Of a stretch of 64,000 nucleotides of DNA, positions 1 through 8,236 are shown piece after piece (the stretch's first letter is position 1; every line of letters begins with the position of its first letter). The notes beneath the pieces are model-generated. The model saw only the letters and a list, made by a program, of their open reading frames with translations, did not search any database and had not been told where the DNA came from. The position numbers and the translations under genes are program-made. Source of the stretch: Larkinella bovis (GTDB lineage Bacteria > Bacteroidota > Bacteroidia > Cytophagales > Spirosomataceae); assembly GCF_042655385.1 (NCBI RefSeq), contig NZ_JBHSMA010000005.1, positions 124,001 to 188,000 of the forward strand. The letters run 5' to 3'.

Positions 1-272
1 ACACACTCGCGTCCGTCGATGGTAGTCGTAACAAAACCGTCGTCGCCGTCGGATTCGTACAAACCGTGTTTTTCAATGGCTTTGACCCCTTCGGGCATCA
101 GATACGGTTTGATGAGCGGATAAATTTCCTCCAATATCGGCAATTCATCGGCTTCCAGCGGAGCGCCCAGGTCGCCTTCCACGCAGCAAGCCCCCTTGCA
201 TTTGTCCAGATTACAAACGAAAAACTTCTCGGCTACATCATCGCTGATGCAGGTGTTATCAATTAAGATCAT
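1..272 (-). CDS. DUF3109 family cysteine-cluster protein (3' part cut by window edge)
   Basis: This gene runs off the left edge, so only its first 90 codons are visible. The ATG at 272 opens with MILIDNTCISDDVAEKFF, followed by a cysteine-rich stretch (CNLDKCKGACC, near residues 20-30). That pattern and the following acidic stretch (GDLGAPLEADE) are typical of the DUF3109/YkgJ-like families, which are thought to bind a metal or Fe-S cluster. The biochemical role is unknown. The gene lies 16 bp after the lytic transglycosylase stop and in the same direction, so it is probably the last gene visible of a three-gene operon with the transglycosylase and the O-methyltransferase. Family assignment is fairly sure; function is not. 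Confidence 0.8.
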   Translation of the reverse strand, partial: MILIDNTCISDDVAEKFFVCNLDKCKGACCVEGDLGAPLEADELPILEEIYPLIKPYLMPEGVKAIEKHGLYESDGDDGFVTTTIDGREC

Positions 273-288
273 TGTATTTGAATCGGCC

Positions 289-2517
289 TTATTTTTTAAT
301 GATTTTCAACCGCTGACCTACAGTAACATTACCACCCGAAAGGTGGTTCCAGTCCTGAATCTGATCGACCGTGACGCCGTACTGCCGCGAGATGCGGAAC
401 ATGGTTTCGCCTTTCTGCACGGTATGGTACACAATTTCTTCCGAAACCAGGGGATCCGTAGTGGACGATGAACGGGTGGTCGAGACGGTGGTGGTTTTTG
501 GCGCATCCCCGTCGGCTTTCACCAGCAATGTCTGGCCTACCGCCAGTTTGTCGCTCTGATTCAGGTTGTTCCACGCCAGCAGGTCGTTTACGCTGACGTT
601 GTAAAGCCGGGAAATGCTGTAATAGGTTTGCCCGGCTTCCACCCGGTGTGTCAGCGATTTGGCGGAACGGGTGGAGGGAGTCGAACGGTTTACGCTGGAT
701 GACGGTTCGGTCGCAGCCTCCGTCGTCGGACGTTTGGCGCTGGCCATCACCGGTGCCGGTTCGGCCGGTTTGCGCTCGGCTGGACGGTTGATGGGCGTGG
801 AGGTGGTCGTCGACCGAACGGGCGCTGACTCCGGGTTTGAATACCCCGTGCCGGAGTTTTCCGGCCGCACAATCACCACCCGCTGCGTAGTACCCGCATT
901 CTGCATGGTCATGTTCGGGGTGCTGCTAGCCGGAGTCGTCACCGGCGATTTGGGGGCTGCCGTCTCAACGGGACTGGGTTCCGGTGCGCTGCTGGGCGTA
1001 GTGGCCGGGGCCGGGTTTTCCTTCGGTTCGACTAATTTGGGCGTATATAACTTACGTTCAGAAGCATTGCGCGGAATCGGGTTCGCCGGACGATCGGCGG
1101 CCGACGACTGGCTCAGGCGGTTGTCGCCGGGGCTGGTTGCAGGTTCCGATGCCAGGGGTTGGGATTCGGGAGCCGGTGCGGTTGGCATTTTAATAATTTC
1201 CACCGGTTTGTTGCCGGGTCGGCGTTCGCGCAACCACATCACTCGACCTACCTGCAGCCGGTCTGAACGGTCGATGCGGTTGTAACGCAGGAGCTTTTTC
1301 AGCCGGATTCCGTACATCTGTGAAATGCTTTGCGAGGTTTCACCGGCCTGAACCGTGTGGTAAGGAACCGTGGCCTTCCGCATTTTTTTGGCCAGGTAAT
1401 ACACTTCGTTCTCCGTGACCGGATCGCGGTCGCTCATGTCATTGTAGCGCAGGAAACTAGACACGCTGATACGGGCTTTCCGGGCCAGCGTCGAGGCATT
1501 GTCACCCGCCAGGGCCTGGATACCGGGCAAACCGTTGATTTCGTATAAGACCACATCCGGTTTGCCTTTTGAATAATTCACTTTGCGCAGAATGGGGAAA
1601 CCGGTATCGGTTTTGACATATTTCGCGGCTTTGGTCGCCACCGGCTGGTTCCGATTGATGGCTTGCAACTGGCGCCGAATGGCCGCCACCTGATCGTTCG
1701 TCGCCGGTATGGCCAGCACGTACTCCTTGTCGTTCGGGACGTTATCCCCCAGCACCCAGCGGTTGTATTTCCGGATTTCGGTTTCGTCAATGTTCAGTTC
1801 GCGCGAAATCTGGGCGATGCTTTTGCCGCTGGCGTACGGGTATTCGACGAGGGCCACGGCATTCGCGCTGCGGTAGGTGGGCAAAACGCTGTCGAGCGCA
1901 ATCTTGTGGGCGAAAAACCGCAGGATGTAGCGGTCGGTTTTGTTGTCGAGCGTGATTTCCTTGGCGTAGGACCATTCGGGCGGAACCAGTTTGCTAATGC
2001 CGGTGGTGCCGAGGTAGTAGGAGAACAGGGAGGAAACCCAGTTGTTATAAACCGTATTGTTGCGTTTGAAATAGCGGGCGGCTCCGCGCGTGGAGGCAAC
2101 GATGCTTTTGCGTTCGTCCACTTCGTTATCGACGCGCATGCCGTGGTCGGTGGCGGTTTCTTTCTTAAACTGCCAGTAACCGACCGCCGTCGAGGACGAA
2201 ACCGCATCGGGTGTCAGGGAGCTTTCCTGAACGGCCAGGTATTTCAGATCGACCGGAACCTGTTCGTCCTGCAAAACGGCTTCGATCAGTGGAAAATAGA
2301 GCGCCACGCGGTCGAGCTTCGCATCCCAGTATTTTTTATTCGATTGAACCAGCGCCGTGATGTCCTGCTGGATAATGCGCCGGGCGCTTTCGTCGAAGCG
2401 AACGTTCAGGTCGGCAAACCGGATGGACCGGGGCACATCGGGAGTAGCCCCGGAAGGAGCGGCAACAAGGAGAAAAGGGAGAAGGAAAAGAAGGAGAGAA
2501 AAGGTTCTCTTTTTCAT
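289..2517 (-). CDS. membrane-bound lytic transglycosylase (MltD type) with LysM repeats
   Basis: This is a 742-residue exported peptidoglycan lyase. A signal peptide covers about residues 1-24 (MKKRTFSLLLFLLPFLLVAA). An SLT lysozyme-like domain follows at about 85-190, with the catalytic glutamate in AVQESSLTPDAVSSSTAVGY and the usual xxGYWQF motif. Three clear LysM repeats bind glycan chains: one near residues 390-435 (YHTVQAGETSQSIS) and two near the C-terminus (THRVEAGQTYYSIS, YHTVQKGETMFRIS). A degenerate fourth LysM-like stretch lies near residues 320-375. A Pro/Ser/Thr/Ala-rich linker separates the LysM blocks. The enzyme should cleave MurNAc-GlcNAc bonds in the periplasm. It is 6 bp downstream of the O-methyltransferase and likely co-transcribed with it. 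Confidence 0.92.
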   Translation of the reverse strand: MKKRTFSLLLFLLPFLLVAAPSGATPDVPRSIRFADLNVRFDESARRIIQQDITALVQSNKKYWDAKLDRVALYFPLIEAVLQDEQVPVDLKYLAVQESSLTPDAVSSSTAVGYWQFKKETATDHGMRVDNEVDERKSIVASTRGAARYFKRNNTVYNNWVSSLFSYYLGTTGISKLVPPEWSYAKEITLDNKTDRYILRFFAHKIALDSVLPTYRSANAVALVEYPYASGKSIAQISRELNIDETEIRKYNRWVLGDNVPNDKEYVLAIPATNDQVAAIRRQLQAINRNQPVATKAAKYVKTDTGFPILRKVNYSKGKPDVVLYEINGLPGIQALAGDNASTLARKARISVSSFLRYNDMSDRDPVTENEVYYLAKKMRKATVPYHTVQAGETSQSISQMYGIRLKKLLRYNRIDRSDRLQVGRVMWLRERRPGNKPVEIIKMPTAPAPESQPLASEPATSPGDNRLSQSSAADRPANPIPRNASERKLYTPKLVEPKENPAPATTPSSAPEPSPVETAAPKSPVTTPASSTPNMTMQNAGTTQRVVIVRPENSGTGYSNPESAPVRSTTTSTPINRPAERKPAEPAPVMASAKRPTTEAATEPSSSVNRSTPSTRSAKSLTHRVEAGQTYYSISRLYNVSVNDLLAWNNLNQSDKLAVGQTLLVKADGDAPKTTTVSTTRSSSTTDPLVSEEIVYHTVQKGETMFRISRQYGVTVDQIQDWNHLSGGNVTVGQRLKIIKK

Positions 2518-2523
2518 ACGCTG

Positions 2524-3189
2524 TTATCGTTTGTAAATCATCATTAAGCCATCCCGGACGGGCAGTAAAATCTGCTCGACGCGCGGATCATCACTTACTT
2601 TGCGGTTAAAATCAAGCACAGCCTGCGTGTCTTTGTCGGCTCGTCGTTCGGCTGCGGTCCGGCCTTCGCCAACTGGCTTCACAACTTTTCCGCTCCATAG
2701 CACATTATCAGCTAAAATGATGCCACCGGTTCTGACTTTATCAAAAACCAGGTCATAATACGTTGCATAATTTTCCTTGTCGGCGTCGATAAACACCAGG
2801 TCGAATGGCCCCTCGAGCGTCGGGATAATGTCGGACGCAAGCCCCAGCCGCAGGTCGATCAAATGACCCACGGGCGACTGGTCCCAGTAGGACCGCACGA
2901 AGGCTTCCAGCTCGTCGTCGCGTTCGATCGTAATCAAGGTTCCGTCGTCAGTCAGTCCTTCGGCCAGGCAGAGCGCCGAGTAGCCGGTAAACGTCCCGAT
3001 TTCGAGAATCCGGCGGGGCCGAAGCATCCGGGCAATCATCGACAGCAGCCGTCCCTGCAGGTGTCCCGACACCATCCGGGGGTACAACATCCGGGCGTAG
3101 GTGTTCCGATTGAGCTGGCGCAATAAGTCACTTTCGGGAGAGGTATGTGCTTCCGAGTACGCAGAAATAGCTGGGGGCAAAAAATCCAT
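2524..3189 (-). CDS. SAM-dependent O-methyltransferase (class I, CCoAOMT/YrrM-like)
   Basis: This 221-residue cytosolic protein has the length and motifs of the Methyltransf_3 (caffeoyl-CoA O-methyltransferase-like) family. The SAM-binding motif I is ILEIGTFTGYSALCLAEGL near residue 60, and DLVFIDADKENYATYYD near residue 130 carries the metal and substrate-binding aspartates, followed by GGIILADNVLWSGKV. Bacterial members methylate catechol-like hydroxyls or tRNA hydroxyuridine (the TrhP/YrrM line); which one applies here cannot be told. It heads a short operon with the lytic transglycosylase, with a 6 bp gap. The 144 bp upstream separate it from the M16 peptidase stop and hold a T-rich promoter-like stretch ending TTTATTTG on the minus strand, one mismatch from the Bacteroidota -7 box. 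Confidence 0.9.
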   Translation of the reverse strand: MDFLPPAISAYSEAHTSPESDLLRQLNRNTYARMLYPRMVSGHLQGRLLSMIARMLRPRRILEIGTFTGYSALCLAEGLTDDGTLITIERDDELEAFVRSYWDQSPVGHLIDLRLGLASDIIPTLEGPFDLVFIDADKENYATYYDLVFDKVRTGGIILADNVLWSGKVVKPVGEGRTAAERRADKDTQAVLDFNRKVSDDPRVEQILLPVRDGLMMIYKR

Positions 3190-3333
3190 GCCGGTTTACG
3201 GGGGTGCTTTAGGCAAATAAAAGGAAATCCGGTGGTTTTGTAAAAATACAATTATTCTGTTAACGGGAACATCGCACTCCTATTTTGTTCGGACCCGCTG
3301 GATCAGAATTTATACCCGAAAAATGAGCGAACG

Positions 3334-4581
3334 TTACGCGTCTTCGTCGGGCTCCGGAATAAAGATTAAATGGCTCAACTGACTTTCGTCGAACATTTCG
3401 TTGGCCAGATTCTGCAACAGAACCGCGTCGACCTGCCGGATTTCAGCAAAGATTTCCTCCAGTGAATCCAGCTTGCCGGTGTCCAGAATGCTTTTCGCCA
3501 TTGTCAGCATCAGGCTCTGGTTGCTTTCTTCCGACATCGCCAGCTGGCCCATCAGTTGCTCCTTGGTGTTGTGCAACTGGAGTTTGGTGAGCGGTTTTTC
3601 GCGCAGGATTTTCATCTCCCGGCCGATCTGCGCCACGCTGCGGTCGAGGTGTTTCTGGTCCGTTCCGAAATAAATACCCAGAAAACCGGTATCCAGAAAC
3701 GGGGTGTAACTGGCTTCGATGGAATACACCAGTCCGTATTTTTCGCGCAGGTTCATGTTCAGCCGGGAGTTCATGCCGGGGCCGCCGAGCAGGTTGACCA
3801 GCATGAAAAACGGCAACCGGCGGGCATCGGGCAGGGCATAGGCCGGGCGGCCAATAGCGCACTGTGCCTGCGTAATCGGTCGTTCCACCGTAACCCGCTG
3901 CGGTTCGTAATCGCCGGGTGCCAGGCGTTTCCGTTCGGAGGTCCGGTGCGGAATGTCGCTGAAGTATTTCGTGGCAATCTTTTTGACCTTGCTGAACGGC
4001 CAGTTGCTGACCGAGGCAAAAACCACCCGTTCGGTATCCAGGTTCTCGCTGATAAACTGCTGCAACTGTTCACGCGTGAAGGAACGAACGGTTTCGGGCC
4101 GGCCGAGGATGTTGCCGCCCAGCGGGTGATTCTTGAACACCACCTGATCGAAATCATCCTGCAGGGCGTCTTCGGGCGAGTCGTAATACATCGCCATTTC
4201 TTCCAGAATCACACTGCGTTCTTTCTCGATCTGCTTTTCCGGAAAAACCGAGTGAAAGGCAATATCGGCCAGGAGTTCGGTCGCTTTTTCAAAATGCAGG
4301 CCCAGCACCGACGCGTGGAAACAGACTTTTTCCTTGGTCGTATACGCGTTCAGTTCGCCCCCGACGGTTTCGAGCCGGTTGATGATGTGAAAGGATTTGC
4401 GTTTTTTGGTGCCTTTGAAGGCCATGTGCTCCCAGAAGTGGGCCAGGCCTTCCTGCTGCGGTAATTCGTCGCGGCTGCCGATGTCGAGCATGATGCCGCA
4501 GTGGGCAATTTGGGTATGCGGTACTTGTTTATGAACAATCCGGATTCCGTTCGGTAAGGTATATAGTTCGTAATCTTCCAT
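3334..4581 (-). CDS. M16 family zinc metallopeptidase, single active domain pair (processing-peptidase type)
   Basis: About 415 residues, the usual size for a bacterial M16B peptidase (PqqL/MPP-beta-like). The inverted zinc motif HxxEH is present as HFWEH near residue 48, and the third ligand glutamate lies in the downstream helix around ERSVILEEMAMYYD. The C-terminal half carries the M16_C fold with GGPGMNSRLNMNLREKYGLVYS, the usual substrate-cradle segment. I place the start at the internal ATG (4581), because family members begin with a similar MEDYELYTLPNGIRIVHKQV. The frame stays open upstream to another ATG at 4623. No signal peptide is visible, so it is probably cytoplasmic. It stands alone, divergent from the membrane-protein gene at 4715. 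Confidence 0.9.
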   Translation of the reverse strand: MEDYELYTLPNGIRIVHKQVPHTQIAHCGIMLDIGSRDELPQQEGLAHFWEHMAFKGTKKRKSFHIINRLETVGGELNAYTTKEKVCFHASVLGLHFEKATELLADIAFHSVFPEKQIEKERSVILEEMAMYYDSPEDALQDDFDQVVFKNHPLGGNILGRPETVRSFTREQLQQFISENLDTERVVFASVSNWPFSKVKKIATKYFSDIPHRTSERKRLAPGDYEPQRVTVERPITQAQCAIGRPAYALPDARRLPFFMLVNLLGGPGMNSRLNMNLREKYGLVYSIEASYTPFLDTGFLGIYFGTDQKHLDRSVAQIGREMKILREKPLTKLQLHNTKEQLMGQLAMSEESNQSLMLTMAKSILDTGKLDSLEEIFAEIRQVDAVLLQNLANEMFDESQLSHLIFIPEPDEDA

Positions 4582-4686
4582 TCTTTTTCCAACCCTGTTG
4601 GGAAACCCAGAGTCTACTGCCATTCCTGCCGGCTGTGCTTTTACAGCGAGCCCCTTGTGGGTATAGAATTAAGAACTAAATTTAAG

Positions 4687-4694
4687 CAAAGATA
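4687..4694 (-). promoter_or_regulatory. candidate -7 promoter element for the M16 peptidase gene
   Basis: The minus strand reads TATCTTTG, a perfect match to the Bacteroidota -7 consensus TAnnTTTG, about 105 bp before the chosen start at 4581. I do not see a good TTTG -33 element at the expected 19-21 bp spacing, so the call rests on the -7 box and its position in the divergent intergenic gap. Confidence 0.4.
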
Positions 4695-4714
4695 ATTTCA
4701 TCACAATAAAAACG

Positions 4715-5329
4715 ATGAAGACAATCTCTACTCTGTTCACCGGTTTTTTCCTCTTGAGTTACGAATTGATGGCGCAGCGAATGGCTCCGCAGATCGGTCT
4801 CAACCTCGTCCCGCTGCTCGCCCGGACGCTTGAACTGAACGCGACCGTGTTGCGCAATGCCGAACGGGAACTGTTTGTGCACGCGGGCTATACATTTCCT
4901 CAATCTCATGCCCAATACTGGGAGAGTGGATCCCGTTATTGGGAGGGAGAATCCAGGGGCGCCTATTTGCGGGTGGGTGCCAAAGCGTACTTTAACCCAA
5001 ACGGACGATTCCGGTTTTTTATCAGCCCCCATCTGACGGCGGGCTATCTCGAACAGGCAGGGAAATCAGCCACCGTGATTTGTTCGATCATCTACTGTTA
5101 CGCGATGGAAAGCGAAGGAAAAAAGGGGGGATATTCCCTGAGCGCCGGTATTACCGGCGGTTTTCGTGTGAACCTTCTGCCGCAAGTGACCTTGGATATC
5201 GGTATACAGGCCAACCGGTTTTTGGGGGATAACCCGGACTTGCAAAATCCGGCGATCTACATTCCGGGTTATGGCCGAAGGCCGGTTCAGGGTGTTGCGT
5301 TGGTTCAATATACACTAAAAGGGCGGTAA
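4715..5329 (+). CDS. secreted hypothetical protein, probable small outer-membrane beta-barrel
   Basis: A 204-residue protein that I do not recognise by family. A short signal peptide (MKTISTLFTGFFLLSYELMA, ending near AQ) is followed by alternating hydrophobic/polar stretches with many aromatic and glycine residues. Examples are AYLRVGAKAYFNPNGRFRFF and YSLSAGITGGFRVNLLPQVT, and the C-terminus VALVQYTLKG could be a final strand. This fits the outer membrane protein beta-barrel families common in Bacteroidota. It precedes the GT9 gene by 37 bp on the same strand, so the two may be co-transcribed, but no functional link is evident. Confidence 0.6.
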   Translation: MKTISTLFTGFFLLSYELMAQRMAPQIGLNLVPLLARTLELNATVLRNAERELFVHAGYTFPQSHAQYWESGSRYWEGESRGAYLRVGAKAYFNPNGRFRFFISPHLTAGYLEQAGKSATVICSIIYCYAMESEGKKGGYSLSAGITGGFRVNLLPQVTLDIGIQANRFLGDNPDLQNPAIYIPGYGRRPVQGVALVQYTLKGR

Positions 5330-5366
5330 ATTTGTTTCCCTGCCCGTCGTTCCCGAAACTTGCCCA

Positions 5367-6395
5367 ATGAATCAACCGCAACGGTTTCTGATTAGTCAAA
5401 CGGCTTTCATTGGCGACGTCATTCTGGCTACTTCGCTGGTGGAAAAGCTGCGTTTCCATTTCCCGGACGCTACCATTGATTTTCTGCTGCGGAAAGGCAA
5501 CGAAGGGTTGCTGAAAAACCACCCGCATATCAACGAAGTTCTGATCTGGGACAAAAAAAATGGCAAATACCGCGATCTGCTCCGCTTGCTCCGCCTGATT
5601 CGTCCGCGTCGGTACGACAAGATGATCAACCTGCAACGGTTTGGGGCCACGGGACTGCTGACGGCTTTCTCGGGCGCGTCGGAAACCATCGGGTTCCGTA
5701 AAAATCCGTTTTCCCGGTTTTTTACGCACAGCGTCGAACACCATATTGCGCCGGACATTCACGAAATCAACCGTAACACCGAACTGGTCAGCGGATTTAC
5801 CAGCCGGACGGCGTTTAAACCGCGTCTGTATCCGTCGCTCGCCGATTATGAGCAGGTTAAACCGTACCAGACAGGCCCGTATATTTGCGTGGCGCCCACC
5901 TCGGTCTGGTTTACGAAACAATACCCGGAAGAGAAGTGGGTCGATTTTCTGCGGCAGGTGCCCACCCACCTGACCGTCTACCTGCTGGGCGCACCCTCGG
6001 ACTCGGTGGCTGTGGAACGCATCCGGCAACAGCTCGACAGCGTGCGGGTGGTGAGTCTGGCCGGGAAACTGCCGTTTCTGGCGTCGGCGGCTCTGATGCA
6101 GGGCGCTCAGATGAATTTCGTCAACGACTCGGCGCCCTTGCACCTGGCGTCGGCGGTGGATGCACCAACGACAGCCATTTTCTGCTCGACCATCCCGCAG
6201 TTTGGGTTTGGCCCTCTGGCCGACGATTCACAGATTGTCGAAATCGAAGAGATCCTCGACTGCCGCCCCTGCGGACTACACGGGCGCAAAACGTGTCCGC
6301 TGGGTCATTTTCAGTGCGCATACGGGATTCGGACGGAGCAATTGACCACCCGGCTCGAAGGCCGGCAGGCTGATGACGCCAAGCCGATGGCGTAG
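5367..6395 (+). CDS. glycosyltransferase family 9 (ADP-heptose:LPS heptosyltransferase-like)
   Basis: The 342-residue length and layout fit GT9 enzymes such as WaaF/WaaC, which add heptose to the LPS inner core using ADP-heptose. The N-terminal Rossmann fold starts LISQTAFIGDVILATSLVEK, equivalent to the usual R..xxGDvilttP motif. The C-terminal nucleotide-binding half carries the family hallmark NDSAPLHLASAVDAPTTAIF near residues 252-271. There is no signal peptide, and action at the inner face of the cytoplasmic membrane is expected. A cysteine-rich tail (CRPCGLHGRKTCPLGHFQC) also appears in WaaF-like proteins. The acceptor in this organism is not predictable. It is followed after 33 bp by the MscS gene. 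Confidence 0.88.
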   Translation: MNQPQRFLISQTAFIGDVILATSLVEKLRFHFPDATIDFLLRKGNEGLLKNHPHINEVLIWDKKNGKYRDLLRLLRLIRPRRYDKMINLQRFGATGLLTAFSGASETIGFRKNPFSRFFTHSVEHHIAPDIHEINRNTELVSGFTSRTAFKPRLYPSLADYEQVKPYQTGPYICVAPTSVWFTKQYPEEKWVDFLRQVPTHLTVYLLGAPSDSVAVERIRQQLDSVRVVSLAGKLPFLASAALMQGAQMNFVNDSAPLHLASAVDAPTTAIFCSTIPQFGFGPLADDSQIVEIEEILDCRPCGLHGRKTCPLGHFQCAYGIRTEQLTTRLEGRQADDAKPMA

Positions 6396-6428
6396 CGGTT
6401 TTACGGGTAATGACTTTTTTTTGAACGT

Positions 6429-7298
6429 ATGCTGAATCTGGGAGAAGTTGTCCGACTGATTTTTGAACGGCTGGAAGGATGGGGGAAAACCGCCCTGGTG
6501 CTGGTGCCGAATCTGGTGGTGGCGCTGGTCGTAGTGCTGCTGTTTAATTTCGTTGCCCGGTATGTCCGGCGGCTGGTCGTCCGGGGTTTCGACCGTTTCA
6601 GTGACAACATTTCCCTCGTCAACCTGACCGGAACCGTCGCTCAACTGGTGGTAATGGCCCTTGGCCTGTTCATTGCGCTGGATATTCTGGGGCTGGAAAA
6701 AACCGTGGCTTCCCTGCTGGCGGGGGCCGGGGTGCTGGCACTGGCCATCGGTTTTGCGTTTCAGGATCTGACGGCCAACTTCATTTCGGGAACCATTATT
6801 GCGCTCCAGCGGCCGATCGAAGTGGGTGATGTAGTCGACACGAACGGTTTTGAAGGACGGGTGGTCAGCGTCAAACTGCGTTCCATTGTGCTCGACAATG
6901 GCGGAGGGCAAACCATCGAAATTCCGAGTAAGGACGTTTTTCAGAAACCGATTATCAACTTCTCACGCTCCGGTAGCCGGCGCATCGAAATGGTAGCGGG
7001 GGTTTCGCATCTTGATGAGCTGGAAAAAGCCCAGCGCGTCGCGATCAGCGCCGTCAAAGCCCTGCCCTTTATTCGGAAAGACAAACCGGTGGAGATGCAC
7101 TACAAGGGTCTTACGCTCGAAATGGTTCAGTTTCTGGTTTGGTTCTGGATCGATCCGGCCAAAACCGATGCTGCCAAAGCCCTGAGCGAAGCTATTAAAG
7201 CCGTTAAAAAAGCATTTGCGGAAAATGACGTGCTCATGATGTTCCCCGCCCACACTTACGAGCTAAAAAAGCGCGCCCAGGGACCGCCGGAGGCATAA
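6429..7298 (+). CDS. mscS: small-conductance mechanosensitive channel (MscS family)
   Basis: At 289 residues this matches the basic E. coli MscS size (286). Transmembrane segments lie at about 20-45, 65-85 and 90-120. The third is the pore-lining helix, with the family's Gly/Ala packing pattern (ASLLAGAGVLALAIGFAFQD). The MscS signature follows (LTANFISGTIIALQRPIEVGD), then the beta domain with EGRVVSVKLRSIVL and the conserved IPSKDVF..IINFS segment. It should release solutes from the cytoplasm on hypo-osmotic shock. Its stop codon lies 3 bp from the stop of the converging gene, so there is no room for a terminator between them. Confidence 0.93.
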   Translation: MLNLGEVVRLIFERLEGWGKTALVLVPNLVVALVVVLLFNFVARYVRRLVVRGFDRFSDNISLVNLTGTVAQLVVMALGLFIALDILGLEKTVASLLAGAGVLALAIGFAFQDLTANFISGTIIALQRPIEVGDVVDTNGFEGRVVSVKLRSIVLDNGGGQTIEIPSKDVFQKPIINFSRSGSRRIEMVAGVSHLDELEKAQRVAISAVKALPFIRKDKPVEMHYKGLTLEMVQFLVWFWIDPAKTDAAKALSEAIKAVKKAFAENDVLMMFPAHTYELKKRAQGPPEA

Positions 7299-7301
7299 AG
7301 A

Positions 7302-8135
7302 TTATAGGGTTTCGTACTCGTACTGCTCCAGAACCGTTGAACTGGCGGCCAGTACCCGTCGCGTCGGCAGGTTGTTGTCGTACACGTACCGGTATTCGTC
7401 GACCGACGGTTTGGTCTGATTACCGGCTTCAACCTGGTAAGTGGAGGCCCGGACGCAATTGTTTTTCGACCAGCTCATCTGGTCGAAAACCGGGCAATCG
7501 GCCAGCCGGTACGGATTGGGTTTCGTATCGTACTCATACACAATCCGGCGCGTTTGGGTCGAGGCTGCCAGGCTGCGTTGCAACGGAACGGTCGTCATGG
7601 TTTCTTCAATCACGTTGCCCCGGGTGTCGTAGCGATATTGGTAGGTGGTCAGCGTGACCGGTGAACTACTGGTTTTTTCGCCCCGAACCGCGTAGGTATA
7701 CCGCTGACGGCCCACAATCTGGCCGGCGGTATTATAAATCAGTGAATCCGTAAAAAAGAGCGCTTTTTCGGGATTGCCGGTGAGGTCGCCTTTGCGAAGA
7801 ATATAGCGCTCCCGGGCATTCAGCCGGCCTTCGCGGCTGTAGGTATAGTGTTCTGAATAACCATAATTCCAGGGGGATTCGGGTTGCTGGTATTGCATGG
7901 AATACGTTACCAGCTTGCCCGTCGTGCCAAAATTGTGCTGAATCAGACTCAGCGCTTTCTGGTTTCGGGTTACTTCTTCCTTACTCAGTTTACCTTTTGC
8001 ATCGTAAAAAAACTGCCGAACGCTGCCGTCCGAATAGACAATTCGCTTGAGCCGATTCTGGGCAACGGAAGAAAATGACGTAGCCAGGCCGATCAATAAG
8101 CTGAAAAAGAAAACAGAAGGGAGCATTTTTAGCAT
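7302..8135 (-). CDS. secreted protein with RHS/YD-like repeats, hypothetical
   Basis: About 277 residues with a signal peptide (MLKMLPSVFFFSLLIGLATS, cleavage near SVAQ). The body is a run of YD-type units: RLKRIVYSDGSVRQFFYDAK, EHYTYSREGRLNARERYI, YQYRYDTRGNVIEETMT, EYRYVYDNNLPTRRV. Such units resemble RHS repeats, but the core lacks the long cage and the toxin tip of real Rhs proteins. The function is unknown; it may be a surface or lipoprotein-like scaffold. I chose the ATG at 8135 because the longer reading frame back to 8198 begins inside a strong terminator hairpin and would bury the signal peptide. It ends 3 bp from the mscS stop. Confidence 0.65.
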   Translation of the reverse strand: MLKMLPSVFFFSLLIGLATSFSSVAQNRLKRIVYSDGSVRQFFYDAKGKLSKEEVTRNQKALSLIQHNFGTTGKLVTYSMQYQQPESPWNYGYSEHYTYSREGRLNARERYILRKGDLTGNPEKALFFTDSLIYNTAGQIVGRQRYTYAVRGEKTSSSPVTLTTYQYRYDTRGNVIEETMTTVPLQRSLAASTQTRRIVYEYDTKPNPYRLADCPVFDQMSWSKNNCVRASTYQVEAGNQTKPSVDEYRYVYDNNLPTRRVLAASSTVLEQYEYETL

Positions 8136-8187
8136 AGCGTTGAGGATGGGTTGTTTCGACGTGTCGATTGCAAAAACTATGCCCGTA

Positions 8188-8219
8188 AAAAAAGCCACTC
8201 TAAAAAGAGCGGCTTTTTT
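8188..8219. terminator. bidirectional intrinsic terminator
   Basis: Two arms, AAAAAAGCCACTC at 8188-8200 and GAGCGGCTTTTTT at 8207-8219, pair with one mismatch around a 6 nt loop. T-runs occur on both strands. It lies 18 bp past the stop of the TPR gene (minus strand) and so most likely ends that transcript. It also argues against translation starting upstream at 8198 for the next minus-strand gene. Confidence 0.85.
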
Positions 8220-8236
8220 CGACGAATTTCGTCAAA

